From an uncultured Bacteroides sp. (GTDB lineage Bacteria; Bacteroidota; Bacteroidia; Bacteroidales; Bacteroidaceae): a stretch of 64,000 nt of DNA. The translations under genes were made by a program, and so were the position numbers. The DNA lies in the NCBI GenBank assembly GCA_949288585.1, contig CASEKR010000014.1, forward strand, positions 1 through 64,000, given 5' to 3'. Below, one piece after another: positions 26,055-34,049 of the stretch (the first letter of the stretch is position 1; each line of letters opens with the position of its first letter). Under the pieces are notes generated by a model, which saw only the letters and a program-made list of their open reading frames with translations, searched no databases and was not told where the DNA came from.

Positions 26055-27227
26055 TCAGTAATTCAAGCCGAAAGCCCAAAGGGGAATCACATTGCCGTAT
26101 CCGGACTCTATGTCGTCTTTCACCACGAAACTCCGCTCCACATTCCGAATCTGTTGCTGGCCTTTTCCGCGCCCTCCTATTTCGAAAGTATAATCCCCTA
26201 TCCGGAAGTCTGCCTGGCGGGACGAAATGACGTCGTGCCTCACCCGCATCTGGTTCATAAAGAAAGTCTCGCGCACGTTCCCCACGTTAGTGTTTTCCTG
26301 CCCCAGCACATAGATTAAGTTCGGATTGTCCAAGTAGATTTTCTCCACTTTGCCCAAACTCCGGACGCCTCCCGTGTCGTCGCGCAGTTGGGAAATCATG
26401 CCCGCGCGCTCCATGTAAAACAAATAATCGGTCAAGTAATTGCGGCTGACTCCCGTAAGATCGGCCAACTTCTGCAACACAGGCTTGAAGGGCACGCTTC
26501 GTGCTACAACTGCTAGAAGTTGCTTTAGCTTGCGGCCCGTAGAAACATTCATGCCGGCATATTGGGGGATATCCACTTCCATGGTCTGGTTGACGACTTG
26601 CTGGAGTTCGGTGTAAAAATCGGCGTCAGGCTGGGAGAATGGATAATATCCCCGCCGCAAGTAGTCGGCAAAGAGGGGCAGGGGATGGTCCACTTCGGGA
26701 AGTCCGGCTCTCTGGTCCAGAATTTCCTCCAGCGTGAAGGCCGGGGCGTTGATGCCGTGGAACAAGCGCAAGTATTCGCGGAAGGAGAGGCCTTGCATCT
26801 CGTACACCGGAGCGCGGCGGCTCAAGTCGGCCAAACCTTTATAGATATCCAGCACAGAAGAGCCCGTAAAAGCCACTTGCAGGTCGGGATAGGAATCGTA
26901 CATCTGTTTCAGTTCGACAGACCAGTTGGCATACTTGTGTATTTCGTCGATGAACAAGTGTTTCCCGGCTTGCTTGCAGAAGTCGTCGGCCAGGTCAATC
27001 AGCGTATGGTCGGCAAAGTAGAGGTTATCGGCCGAGACATAGAGCGTGTCCCGGGGAGAGAGGTTCTGCTTGATGTATTGCAGGAACAAGGTAGTTTTCC
27101 CCACTCCGCGCGGTCCCACCAATCCCAGCATCCGGTTCGTCCATTTGATTTCGTCGTACTTGTAACGGACGAAATCCGTACGGGTCTGTTTCAGCAGACG
27201 GTTGAAGTTAGCCCATAGCCTTTCCAT
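26055..27227 (-). CDS. AAA ATPase with DUF4143-type C-terminus
   Basis: This 390-residue protein has a Walker A motif GPRGVGKTT at residues 38-46, Walker B LFIDEIHK at 91-98, an arginine-sensor region LADLSRRAPVYEMQGLSFREYLRL, and a C-terminal winged-helix/DUF4143-like domain (LADLTGVSRNYLTDYLFYMERAG). Such single-gene ATPases are common and often scattered in Bacteroidetes and archaea; their role is not established. It ends 5 bp from the convergent DUF4294 gene. An imperfect 19-bp inverted repeat lies just upstream of its promoter. Confidence 0.88.
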   Translation of the reverse strand: MERLWANFNRLLKQTRTDFVRYKYDEIKWTNRMLGLVGPRGVGKTTLFLQYIKQNLSPRDTLYVSADNLYFADHTLIDLADDFCKQAGKHLFIDEIHKYANWSVELKQMYDSYPDLQVAFTGSSVLDIYKGLADLSRRAPVYEMQGLSFREYLRLFHGINAPAFTLEEILDQRAGLPEVDHPLPLFADYLRRGYYPFSQPDADFYTELQQVVNQTMEVDIPQYAGMNVSTGRKLKQLLAVVARSVPFKPVLQKLADLTGVSRNYLTDYLFYMERAGMISQLRDDTGGVRSLGKVEKIYLDNPNLIYVLGQENTNVGNVRETFFMNQMRVRHDVISSRQADFRIGDYTFEIGGRGKGQQQIRNVERSFVVKDDIESGYGNVIPLWAFGLNY

Positions 27228-27262
27228 AATGCTTAATGTTTACAAATTCTGGTTTTCAACGG

Positions 27263-27270
27263 CAAATATA
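27263..27270 (-). promoter_or_regulatory. -7 element for the AAA ATPase gene
   Basis: CAAATATA reads TATATTTG on the minus strand, 36 nt upstream of the ATG. Confidence 0.55.
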
Positions 27271-27275
27271 CAAAC

Positions 27276-27329
27276 TTTGCACCACAGACGTGCAAAGAAT
27301 TGCCCTTCTCTGCACGTCCGTGGTGCAAA
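27276..27329. repeat. 19-bp inverted repeat with one mismatch
   Basis: Arms at 27276-27294 and 27311-27329 (TTTGCACCACAGACGTGCA and its complement with one change) flank a 16-bp loop. The element lies between the YitT stop and the ATPase promoter. No strong T run follows on the minus strand, so a terminator role for YitT is possible but not clear. Confidence 0.85.
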
Positions 27330-27355
27330 ATCCACTTCAAACTTGTCTTTTTTCC

Positions 27356-28318
27356 CTATTCCGGCTGCACTTCGTTCTTCGACGGCAATTCTTTCCACCC
27401 CTCTCCGAAGGTGTCGTAGGCGTCGGTGACGACGACGAAGGCAGCAGGGTCGGCTTCCTTTATTTTGGCTTTCAGGCCGGCCACTTCCTTGTAGCTGACG
27501 ACGAGGAAGAGCATCTCCTTGTCTTCCTTCGTATAAAGCCCGCTGCTTTTTATGCAGGTAGCCGTGCGGTCCATTTCCTGAATGATGTAGCGGTGCAGGT
27601 CCAGGAGTTTCTTGTTGCTGATGACGAAGAGGAGTTTGTCGTTCTTCTCGCCATTGATGACCCGGGCCAGGACGCGCGAGCAGATAAAGATGGCGATGAG
27701 CGAATAGAACGACAGGTGCCAAGAGGGTTGGCCGACGCTTTCCACGTCGCCCACCCCGAAACCGATGACCACGAGGCCGAAGCACACCACCAGCCCGTCC
27801 ACCAGCAGGATGGCGTTGGAGAAACGGATGTGCGCGTACTTCTGCAGAATCATGGCCACAATGTCCGTGCCGCCCGTCGTGGCCTGGTTGCGCACCACGA
27901 TGCCCTGTCCGATGCCGATGACCGCCGAACCGATGATGGTGGTCAGCATCAGGTGGTCCGTCATGTCGAAGGTACCGCCAAGGAGTTGCGACGGGTCGAG
28001 GGCATGCAAAGCCTCGGCCGTGGGGTAGGAGATATACGACAGGAAGTTCATGATGAAAGGCGTGCTGAGCGCGGCGGCCACGGTGCGCCCGCCCAGTTTC
28101 GCCCCGAGGAGCAGGACGGAAAGGATGAGCAGGGGAATGTCGAACATGTAACCGAAAGTTCCCACCTGGATGCCGGGAAAAATGTTGTGCAACACGATGC
28201 TGGCGCCATACACGCCGCCGGGGACGATGTTGTAGGGATTGATGAAGAACACGAACCCGGCTGCCATGATGGTGCAACCTACAAAGATATTCACCCAAGA
28301 AAGTAATTGCTTTGCCAT
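27356..28318 (-). CDS. YitT family membrane protein (DUF161/DUF2179), copy 1
   Basis: The protein has 320 residues. Five to six membrane helices include the YitT repeats FFINPYNIVPGGVYGASIVL and RNQATTGGTDIVAMIL. A C-terminal soluble DUF2179 domain from about residue 235 has IIQEMDRTATCIKSSGLYT and KEADPAAFVVVTDAYDTFGEG. Function unknown. A second member lies at 35.9 kb. It has its own promoter at 28339 and is preceded (on its strand) by a 22-bp repeat array. Confidence 0.9.
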   Translation of the reverse strand: MAKQLLSWVNIFVGCTIMAAGFVFFINPYNIVPGGVYGASIVLHNIFPGIQVGTFGYMFDIPLLILSVLLLGAKLGGRTVAAALSTPFIMNFLSYISYPTAEALHALDPSQLLGGTFDMTDHLMLTTIIGSAVIGIGQGIVVRNQATTGGTDIVAMILQKYAHIRFSNAILLVDGLVVCFGLVVIGFGVGDVESVGQPSWHLSFYSLIAIFICSRVLARVINGEKNDKLLFVISNKKLLDLHRYIIQEMDRTATCIKSSGLYTKEDKEMLFLVVSYKEVAGLKAKIKEADPAAFVVVTDAYDTFGEGWKELPSKNEVQPE

Positions 28319-28338
28319 AGTTTTCTATATTTATGCGG

Positions 28339-28346
28339 CAAATATA
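28339..28346 (-). promoter_or_regulatory. -7 element for YitT copy 1
   Basis: CAAATATA reads TATATTTG on the minus strand, 21 nt upstream of the ATG. Confidence 0.55.
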
Positions 28347-28623
28347 CAAAAAGATTCTGGAATCCACGGCAAAAGCCAGGAGTTATCACAGAAGAGTTAT
28401 TCACACACAGATGTCAATAAACAGCCGCAGTCAATATCTTGTTAATAATCCATGCGGATAAATGTTCATTCCTCTCTGAAATAAATATTTAGCCGGTTGA
28501 TAAGAAATTAACCGGCGGTTCATAAAGCATACATCGCCGACGGTTCTCCACCGACAGTGGAAAACGTTATCAACATCAGGGTGGAAAACAGAAAAAAACA
28601 GACAAAGGAAGATACCTTCGCGC

Positions 28624-28703
28624 CGAGTGCACTCGGTGCGAAGGAACGCCGTACTCGGGAGTTGCGTTTGCCGCACTCGGCGAAGACGAATGCCGCACTC
28701 GGG
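28624..28703 (-). repeat. 22-bp tandem array, locus 4 (4 units)
   Basis: On the plus strand the cores GCACTC, GTACTC, GCACTC and GCACTC start at 28629, 28651, 28673 and 28695, exactly 22 bp apart. Read on the minus strand, the array follows the SpoU gene stop and points to the YitT gene. Confidence 0.92.
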
Positions 28704-28749
28704 ACAAACGCCAAGAACGGTACTAAGAATCAGCGAATTAACGGAGGAT

Positions 28750-29280
28750 TTAAAAATGGAGTTTTTTAAACAAATCCCAAATGACGATGCCCGCCGTGAC
28801 GGACACGTTCAACGAATGTTTCGTGCCGAACTGGGGTATCTCTATGCAACCGTCGCAGCGGTCAATCACTTCTTGCTGCACACCCTTCACCTCGTTGCCC
28901 AGCACCACGGCATAACGCCGCCCCCGCTCCAAGGACACGTCCTGGAGCATCGTGCTGCCCTCGGCCTGCTCCACCGCGAAGATAGTAAAGCCCGCCTCGC
29001 GCAAGTTATCAACAGCTTCTACCGGGTTATTAACATACCGCCAGTCAACGGTGAACTCCGCCCCCAGTGCAGTTTTGTGCATCTCGGGATGGGGCGGGAC
29101 GGCCGTGATGCCACAGAGATAGATGCACTCCACCCTGAAAGCGTCCGACGTGCGGAACACCGAACCGATGTTGTGCAAAGAACGCACGTTGTCCAGCACC
29201 ACGACCAGCGGCAACTTCTCCGCCGTCTTGAACTCCTCCGCGCTGAGGCGGCCCATCTCCGTTATCTTCAGTTTACGCAT
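28750..29280 (-). CDS. SpoU/TrmH family RNA 2'-O-methyltransferase
   Basis: The 176-residue protein is a SPOUT-fold methyltransferase. Motif 1 is LDNVRSLHNIGSVFRTSDAF, motif 2 VVLGNEVKGV and motif 3 IPQFGTKHSLNVSVTAGI, which build the SAM-binding knot. It is short, with no N-terminal substrate-binding domain, so TrmL or TrmH-like tRNA activity is as likely as rRNA. The ATG at 29280 is used because the -7 element sits at 29299-29306. Two DnaA-box-like 9-mers lie inside the gene. Confidence 0.9.
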   Translation of the reverse strand: MRKLKITEMGRLSAEEFKTAEKLPLVVVLDNVRSLHNIGSVFRTSDAFRVECIYLCGITAVPPHPEMHKTALGAEFTVDWRYVNNPVEAVDNLREAGFTIFAVEQAEGSTMLQDVSLERGRRYAVVLGNEVKGVQQEVIDRCDGCIEIPQFGTKHSLNVSVTAGIVIWDLFKKLHF

Positions 29281-29298
29281 AACCTTCGTATTACCCGG

Positions 29299-29306
29299 CA
29301 AAGATA
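29299..29306 (-). promoter_or_regulatory. -7 element for the SpoU methyltransferase
   Basis: CAAAGATA reads TATCTTTG on the minus strand, 19 nt upstream of the ATG. Confidence 0.58.
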
Positions 29307-29753
29307 CTCCATTCTGTTCACATCCGTGTTAATAACGGTGGAAAACCTGTCAATACCTGGGGGAAAGATTCTGAAAGATTTCCCTTGCATTTCTCAAAAC
29401 TACCCCCATACAAGCGCCCCAATGAACATTCCAAAAAAACAAACCCCGAGTTTTGCGGGCATATTCAACCGATTTTTCAGTCGTTCTTCCGCTTTTATCG
29501 GACTAAAGTTATTAACTTTGCCCGTTGTTAACAAGCCGTTAATAGGAAACCGGCGTAGACGCCTTGCGCCTTCACCGCCAACAGGTTGGACATCCCGCGC
29601 ACGGTTGGTAACTATGGGAAAACTTCCGCCCCCGGCACAATAACTTCCCATGCAAGAAAAACGCCGGAAAGTTATTTACCCTATTAACAGCCTATCATCA
29701 TCACCATGGATTTTTTCTTTTAAACTAAAGAAGAGAAATAAATATAATAAGTT

Positions 29754-30692
29754 ATGGCTAACATCAGAGAAGAAATCGAAAAACTGAAACGCGAGAAGAA
29801 CGCCGTCATCCTGGGACACTACTACCAGCGCGGCGAAGTGCAGGACATGGCCGACTTCGTGGGCGACAGCCTGGCCTTGGCCCAATGGGCCGCACGGACG
29901 GAGGCCGACATCATCGTGATGTGCGGCGTCCACTTCATGGGCGAGACGGCCAAAGTGCTCTGCCCCTCGAAGAAAGTCCTCGTGCCCGACCTGGCCGCCG
30001 GCTGCTCCCTGGCCGACAGCTGTCCCGCCGGACGCTTCGAAGCATTCGTCAAAGCCCACCCGGGATACACCGTCGTCTCCTACGTCAACACCTCCGCCGC
30101 CGTCAAAGCCCTGACCGACGTCGTGGTCACCTCCACCAATGCCCGCCAGATAGTCGAAAGCTTCCCCCAGGACGAGAAAATCATCTTCGGCCCCGACCGT
30201 AACCTGGGAAGCTACATCAACGCCGTCACAGGCCGCGAAATGCTCCTGTGGGACGGCGCCTGCCACGTGCATGAGCAGTTCTCCGTCGAAAAAATCGCGG
30301 AACTCAAGCGCCAACATCCCGGCGCCCTCGTCCTGGCCCACCCCGAATGCAAAGCCGCCCTGCTGAAGCTGGCCGACGTCGTGGGCTCCACGGCCGCCCT
30401 GCTGAAGTATGCCGTGCGTCATCCCGAAGAGACCTACATCGTCGCCACCGAGGCAGGCATCCTGCACGAAATGCGCAAGCAATGCCCGCAGACCACCTTC
30501 ATCCCCGCTCCTCCTGCCGACAACGCTTCTGCCTGCAATGAGTGCAGCTACATGCGCCTCAACACCCTGGAGAAGCTGCGCGACTGCCTGCGCGACGAAA
30601 CGCCCGAGGTCACCGTCGATCCCGCCATTGCCGCCCGTGCCGTCCGTCCGATTGAGCGGATGCTGGAGATTTCGGCAAAGTTGGGGCTGTAA
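29754..30692 (+). CDS. nadA: Quinolinate synthase NadA
   Basis: The 312-residue [4Fe-4S] enzyme condenses iminoaspartate (from NadB) with dihydroxyacetone phosphate to quinolinate in NAD synthesis. GHYYQRGEVQDMADFVGDSL is the N-terminal signature. The likely cluster cysteines are C84 (AAGCSLADS), C170 (DGACHVHE) and one of C261/C264 (ACNECSYM), spaced as in the family. It lies apart from nadB (14.6 kb), and nadC is not in the window. Upstream DNA is AT-rich; no clear -7 element is visible close to the start. Confidence 0.95.
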   Translation: MANIREEIEKLKREKNAVILGHYYQRGEVQDMADFVGDSLALAQWAARTEADIIVMCGVHFMGETAKVLCPSKKVLVPDLAAGCSLADSCPAGRFEAFVKAHPGYTVVSYVNTSAAVKALTDVVVTSTNARQIVESFPQDEKIIFGPDRNLGSYINAVTGREMLLWDGACHVHEQFSVEKIAELKRQHPGALVLAHPECKAALLKLADVVGSTAALLKYAVRHPEETYIVATEAGILHEMRKQCPQTTFIPAPPADNASACNECSYMRLNTLEKLRDCLRDETPEVTVDPAIAARAVRPIERMLEISAKLGL

Positions 30693-30720
30693 GTTATCAA
30701 CAGGTTTATGAACAAAAAAC

Positions 30721-30746
30721 GAGGATGCCTTTTTAGGGGCATCCTC
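30721..30746 (-). terminator. Hairpin terminator between nadA and the fimbrial operon
   Basis: GAGGATGCC (30721-30729) pairs perfectly with GGCATCCTC (30738-30746). The A run at 30714-30719 gives a T tract on the minus strand, so it mainly serves the fimbrial genes, about 125 nt past their stop. A second perfect hairpin (AGAAAGCAA/TTGCTTTCT, 30770-30791) lies in the same gap. Confidence 0.7.
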
Positions 30747-30873
30747 TGCAAACAAAACAAACAAACGGTAGAAAGCAATTACTTGCTTTCTGGCTTCCTC
30801 CTGCTTCACTAAGCAAGGAGGAGGGGCCGCGCCTCACGGCGGGGCGGAGACGTAGTGAAAAAGAATTATTGTG

Positions 30874-33800
30874 TCAGTTCGTCACGTCGCGCACGCAACG
30901 CGTGCCGCCTTTGTTGTCAGTCGTGGAAGTATCCCGGTTCGGATTATATGTGTCAGTATCCAGAAGGAAGGTTCCTTCATCTCCTCTGTAAATGAATCCC
31001 GGACGGTCTCCGTCTTCATACAATCCTTCTCCGTTCATGCTGAAAGCGGTATTGGTAATCGTGCGACTTTGTGCGTCCAGTTCTTCTTGCAGGTCGGGGA
31101 TGGTTATCATGATACCCAGTTCGCGTTGGTTGGGCACACGGTATCCTGCCGGACACGGGCTTTCTGCCTCTACCCACCAGCTATCCGGATACAGGCGGGC
31201 ATTGAATTGGTTCCACGAATAATTGACATTCTGTCCTCTGCTGCGGTAGAAGTTTTGGCCGTTATGCACCTGGAACTTCACGTAAGGTTTGTTCGATTCC
31301 TCACGTTCGTTGTGTTCGGCCAGTTCGTTGCCGCCGTCGTAAGCGCTGCGTTTGGAGGCATACCCCAGGCGTGACAAGTCAACGGTGCGTGTAGACGCGT
31401 CCCACTGTATATAGTCGTCCGGCACTTGTGTCGCGTTTTCCAAGGAAATGCCCAGGTTGCGCACGCAACGGTAAGCATAGTTGTCGCCGGTCGGATTGCC
31501 ATAAACGTGAGAATAATTATAGTCGCCGATAGAACCCCCTTCTTCTGCCCACAGTACGGTGGGATTCAGTGAACTGGGGTTGTTCGTGTTCTTCCAATAA
31601 TAGGTACTGCTGGCAATGTGGTACCTCTTTCCGTATTCTTCGTTGGGATAAGCGCGCGCGCTTTCGTTGATGGACGCATCGCCGGTCCACAAGTCGCTTA
31701 GCTGGTCGATGGCTGCCAGGTACCAGCGGACTTCGCGAGCATCAATGATGTTGTCTCCGTTGATGTCGCGGTTGCGCAACATGCAGGCGTGCCAGATGGT
31801 GTTGTAGTTTGTCCCATAATAACTGGAGTTTAACCCGTAGCGGTCGTTCTGCGAGATAATCTCGTTCCATTCTTTCTCGGTATCGATGACAAAGTTCATC
31901 TGGTTTTGGCGTCCATTGTCTCTTGTGTTTTCGTAAGTTTCACGGTGATTATGGTTGAACGAAGCCGCTAAAGGATCGGTTTCCATGATGGATTCTGTTC
32001 CCCAGGCGGTCGTCACGTCGGAACTGGTGTCGTAGATGGTGTAAATAGGATGTTGCCTGAACGAGAGTACGCTTCGGATGACCGAAGAAGCGCCGTCCTC
32101 GCTCTTGTTGCCTACGCCCCGGCAGATGTGCAGCAGGCGGTCGCTCCCGTTCACCACCTGCTTCCAAAGCCGCAAGCCTTCGGGCGTGGGGTTCTCGGGC
32201 GTGCTGGTGTCCGTCGGGTCTGTCGGGTCTTTGATGTACACGAACTCGTCGATAAAGGCAGTAACGGCCACGCCGTATCCAGATCGTCCATTGACGTTCT
32301 GGAAGTATTCGAACAAGTCCGAATCGGTATTATTCACAGCCTTGTCGTGAAGGAAGTTCAGCAGTTGTTCCACGTCGCGGAGGGCTATCTGTCCTCTGTT
32401 TTCGGATGGAATATAGTAACCGTTCCAATGGGGAGTTTTGTACGTGCCGGTTTCGGTAGGCGTCCCGTTGCCGTATCCGTCGTAGATGTCGTCTCCCGGA
32501 TACTTCACGTAGAACTCGCGGTTTGCATTGTTAATGTTCTCGTTATACTCTTTGTTGATGGCGAAAGTAATCCACTTGTAATCTTTAGGCATACTTTCAT
32601 TAGGTCCTCCCGGGATGCGCATGGCGTTCTCAAACGGCGTGCTGACGGCCCACGTCAACATATCTTCATCCGTGACTGCTGCCAAGTCGTCGCGCCAGAG
32701 TATGAAGCGGTAGCGGTCGAAGTGTGCGTCCAGTTCCACTACTTCACCGCCTGCCACTACCACGTCGCCTTCGGCGCCCGGACGTTCTTCGCTGTCATCG
32801 TCCACTTCTACGATGATGGAGTTCACGTCGGTAATGGTCACACGGTATGTGTAGTGCGTGTTGCGTTTGGTCTCGTAGTTGTTCACTTTCTCCACGTTGT
32901 TCACGTCGTTGGTGCCGCCCGTATTTCCCAAGTGGATGGTGTAGCATACGTCCGCGCTGATGAACTCGGTGTTTCCTTCGTTATTTTGCTTTTGATAAGA
33001 CAGGACGCCTTGTATTTCCACGTAAGTGCCGTGCTCCGGCGCAAAGATGAAGGCACGTCCTTCCAAGTTGTCCGGTTTGTTCATTTCGCGTTTCTCGCGC
33101 ATGGCAAACAAGGTGGCATCTGCATTTTCCTCATACTCGGCTTTGGTTCCTTCCGTGATTTGCCGTTGGTAGGGTTGGCGGTTTTCCTGCAAATAGAAGT
33201 CGAACGTACTGGTGACTCCTTCGCCTATTTTTTGCGTGTCGAAGTTCAGCGTCGTCGGCAAGTTGGAATAAGTTCCTTCGGCGTCGTTTTCCTGTTCAAA
33301 CAAGTAGGAAGCCTGGGGGATATTGAATACCCGGTAGTTCTTGGGTACGAAAGAAAAGTTTTCGTAGTGGTTGGTGTTGCTTGCCGTCACTTGGAAGGTG
33401 ATGCGGGCGTCCGTACGCTTCAGGTAAAGTGTCCCCTGCAAGTTGTTCTGTCCGGCAGCTACGTTGTAGGTATAATCCATGGTTCCGTTGCCTGAACTTT
33501 GCCCTAATTGTCCCGTCATGACAAAGTAAGTACGCTGGATATTGCCGTCTTGCAGCAGGTGGGAAGTCTTTCCGAGCAGTTGTTCACGGGTAGTGATGTC
33601 GTTGAACATCTCTTCCGTCACGCCGGAGTAGCCCACGTTGGCTACGGCATAGAATGTTTTGTCGTTGCCCGAAGTCATGGGGAAGTTCGTAACGGTGCCT
33701 GTCGTGTTACGGTCTCCTTCTTCTTGTTTCTGGTTGGTAGTTTCCCATTCCTCGCTGTTTTGGTTGTTGTAGAGTTTCTTGCTGTCCAACGTGCCGTCGC

Positions 33801-34029
33801 TGTTGAAAGCGAAGATGTATAGGTTCCTCACAGTGTTCTCTGCCGTTACGCTGGCCGCTGCCCGTGTTTCTATCACCGGTTTTTCCACTTGGAAAGAAAA
33901 ACTGGCTGTCATCGGGATTCCTTCTTCCACCCTTGGTTCGTCAGAGACTTGTATGATGGCATCGTCCACGCAGGCGCACAGCGTAAGCGCCATGAACAAC
34001 CCTATTCTTATAATGCTTGTATTCTTCAT
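30874..34029 (-). CDS. Large fimbrial lipoprotein, DUF4906-type (putative tip/adhesin subunit)
   Basis: The 1051-residue exported protein has a likely lipoprotein signal (FMALTLCAC, C20). An N-terminal fimbrillin-like domain starts with FSFQVEKPVIETRA and VRNLYIFAFNSDGTL, typical of the FimA/Mfa family. A long central region follows, and then a C-terminal block (SPCPAGYRVPNQRELGIM) resembling the conserved Bacteroidetes FISUMP-like end. Proteins of this size and layout act as tip or accessory subunits of Bacteroidales fimbriae, exported as lipoproteins and processed by a gingipain-like protease. It is downstream of the fimbrillin-like gene with a 20-bp spacer. AT-richer than the flanking metabolic genes. 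Confidence 0.78.
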   Translation of the reverse strand: MKNTSIIRIGLFMALTLCACVDDAIIQVSDEPRVEEGIPMTASFSFQVEKPVIETRAAASVTAENTVRNLYIFAFNSDGTLDSKKLYNNQNSEEWETTNQKQEEGDRNTTGTVTNFPMTSGNDKTFYAVANVGYSGVTEEMFNDITTREQLLGKTSHLLQDGNIQRTYFVMTGQLGQSSGNGTMDYTYNVAAGQNNLQGTLYLKRTDARITFQVTASNTNHYENFSFVPKNYRVFNIPQASYLFEQENDAEGTYSNLPTTLNFDTQKIGEGVTSTFDFYLQENRQPYQRQITEGTKAEYEENADATLFAMREKREMNKPDNLEGRAFIFAPEHGTYVEIQGVLSYQKQNNEGNTEFISADVCYTIHLGNTGGTNDVNNVEKVNNYETKRNTHYTYRVTITDVNSIIVEVDDDSEERPGAEGDVVVAGGEVVELDAHFDRYRFILWRDDLAAVTDEDMLTWAVSTPFENAMRIPGGPNESMPKDYKWITFAINKEYNENINNANREFYVKYPGDDIYDGYGNGTPTETGTYKTPHWNGYYIPSENRGQIALRDVEQLLNFLHDKAVNNTDSDLFEYFQNVNGRSGYGVAVTAFIDEFVYIKDPTDPTDTSTPENPTPEGLRLWKQVVNGSDRLLHICRGVGNKSEDGASSVIRSVLSFRQHPIYTIYDTSSDVTTAWGTESIMETDPLAASFNHNHRETYENTRDNGRQNQMNFVIDTEKEWNEIISQNDRYGLNSSYYGTNYNTIWHACMLRNRDINGDNIIDAREVRWYLAAIDQLSDLWTGDASINESARAYPNEEYGKRYHIASSTYYWKNTNNPSSLNPTVLWAEEGGSIGDYNYSHVYGNPTGDNYAYRCVRNLGISLENATQVPDDYIQWDASTRTVDLSRLGYASKRSAYDGGNELAEHNEREESNKPYVKFQVHNGQNFYRSRGQNVNYSWNQFNARLYPDSWWVEAESPCPAGYRVPNQRELGIMITIPDLQEELDAQSRTITNTAFSMNGEGLYEDGDRPGFIYRGDEGTFLLDTDTYNPNRDTSTTDNKGGTRCVRDVTN

Positions 34030-34049
34030 AATCTATCTCCTCTTTATAT

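Larger units (their letters stand above)
28380..29750. other. Candidate replication origin region (DnaA-box-like cluster)
   Basis: DnaA-box-like 9-mers cluster here: TTATTCACA at 28397, TGTTAATAA at 28440 and 29327 (reverse of TTATTAACA), TTATCAACA at 28567 and 29006, and TTATTAACA at 29027. A further TTATCAACA lies at 30694. Two non-coding stretches (28319-28749 and 29281-29753) flank the SpoU gene; the second ends in AT-rich DNA (about 29690-29753) before nadA. Apart from the 22-bp array and promoters I see no genes in them. Hand-sampled lines suggest the plus strand changes from C-rich on the left to G-rich at the far right, as expected around an origin, but this was not computed. Confidence 0.3.

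Noticed and set aside
28490..28570. Riboswitch-like GC stems upstream of YitT
   Set aside because: A small GCCGGTT/AACCGGC hairpin exists, but the conserved blocks of known riboswitches (FMN, TPP, cobalamin) could not be recognised.
32050..33495. Plus-strand ORF opposite the large fimbrial gene
   Set aside because: Antisense shadow; no motifs and no promoter.
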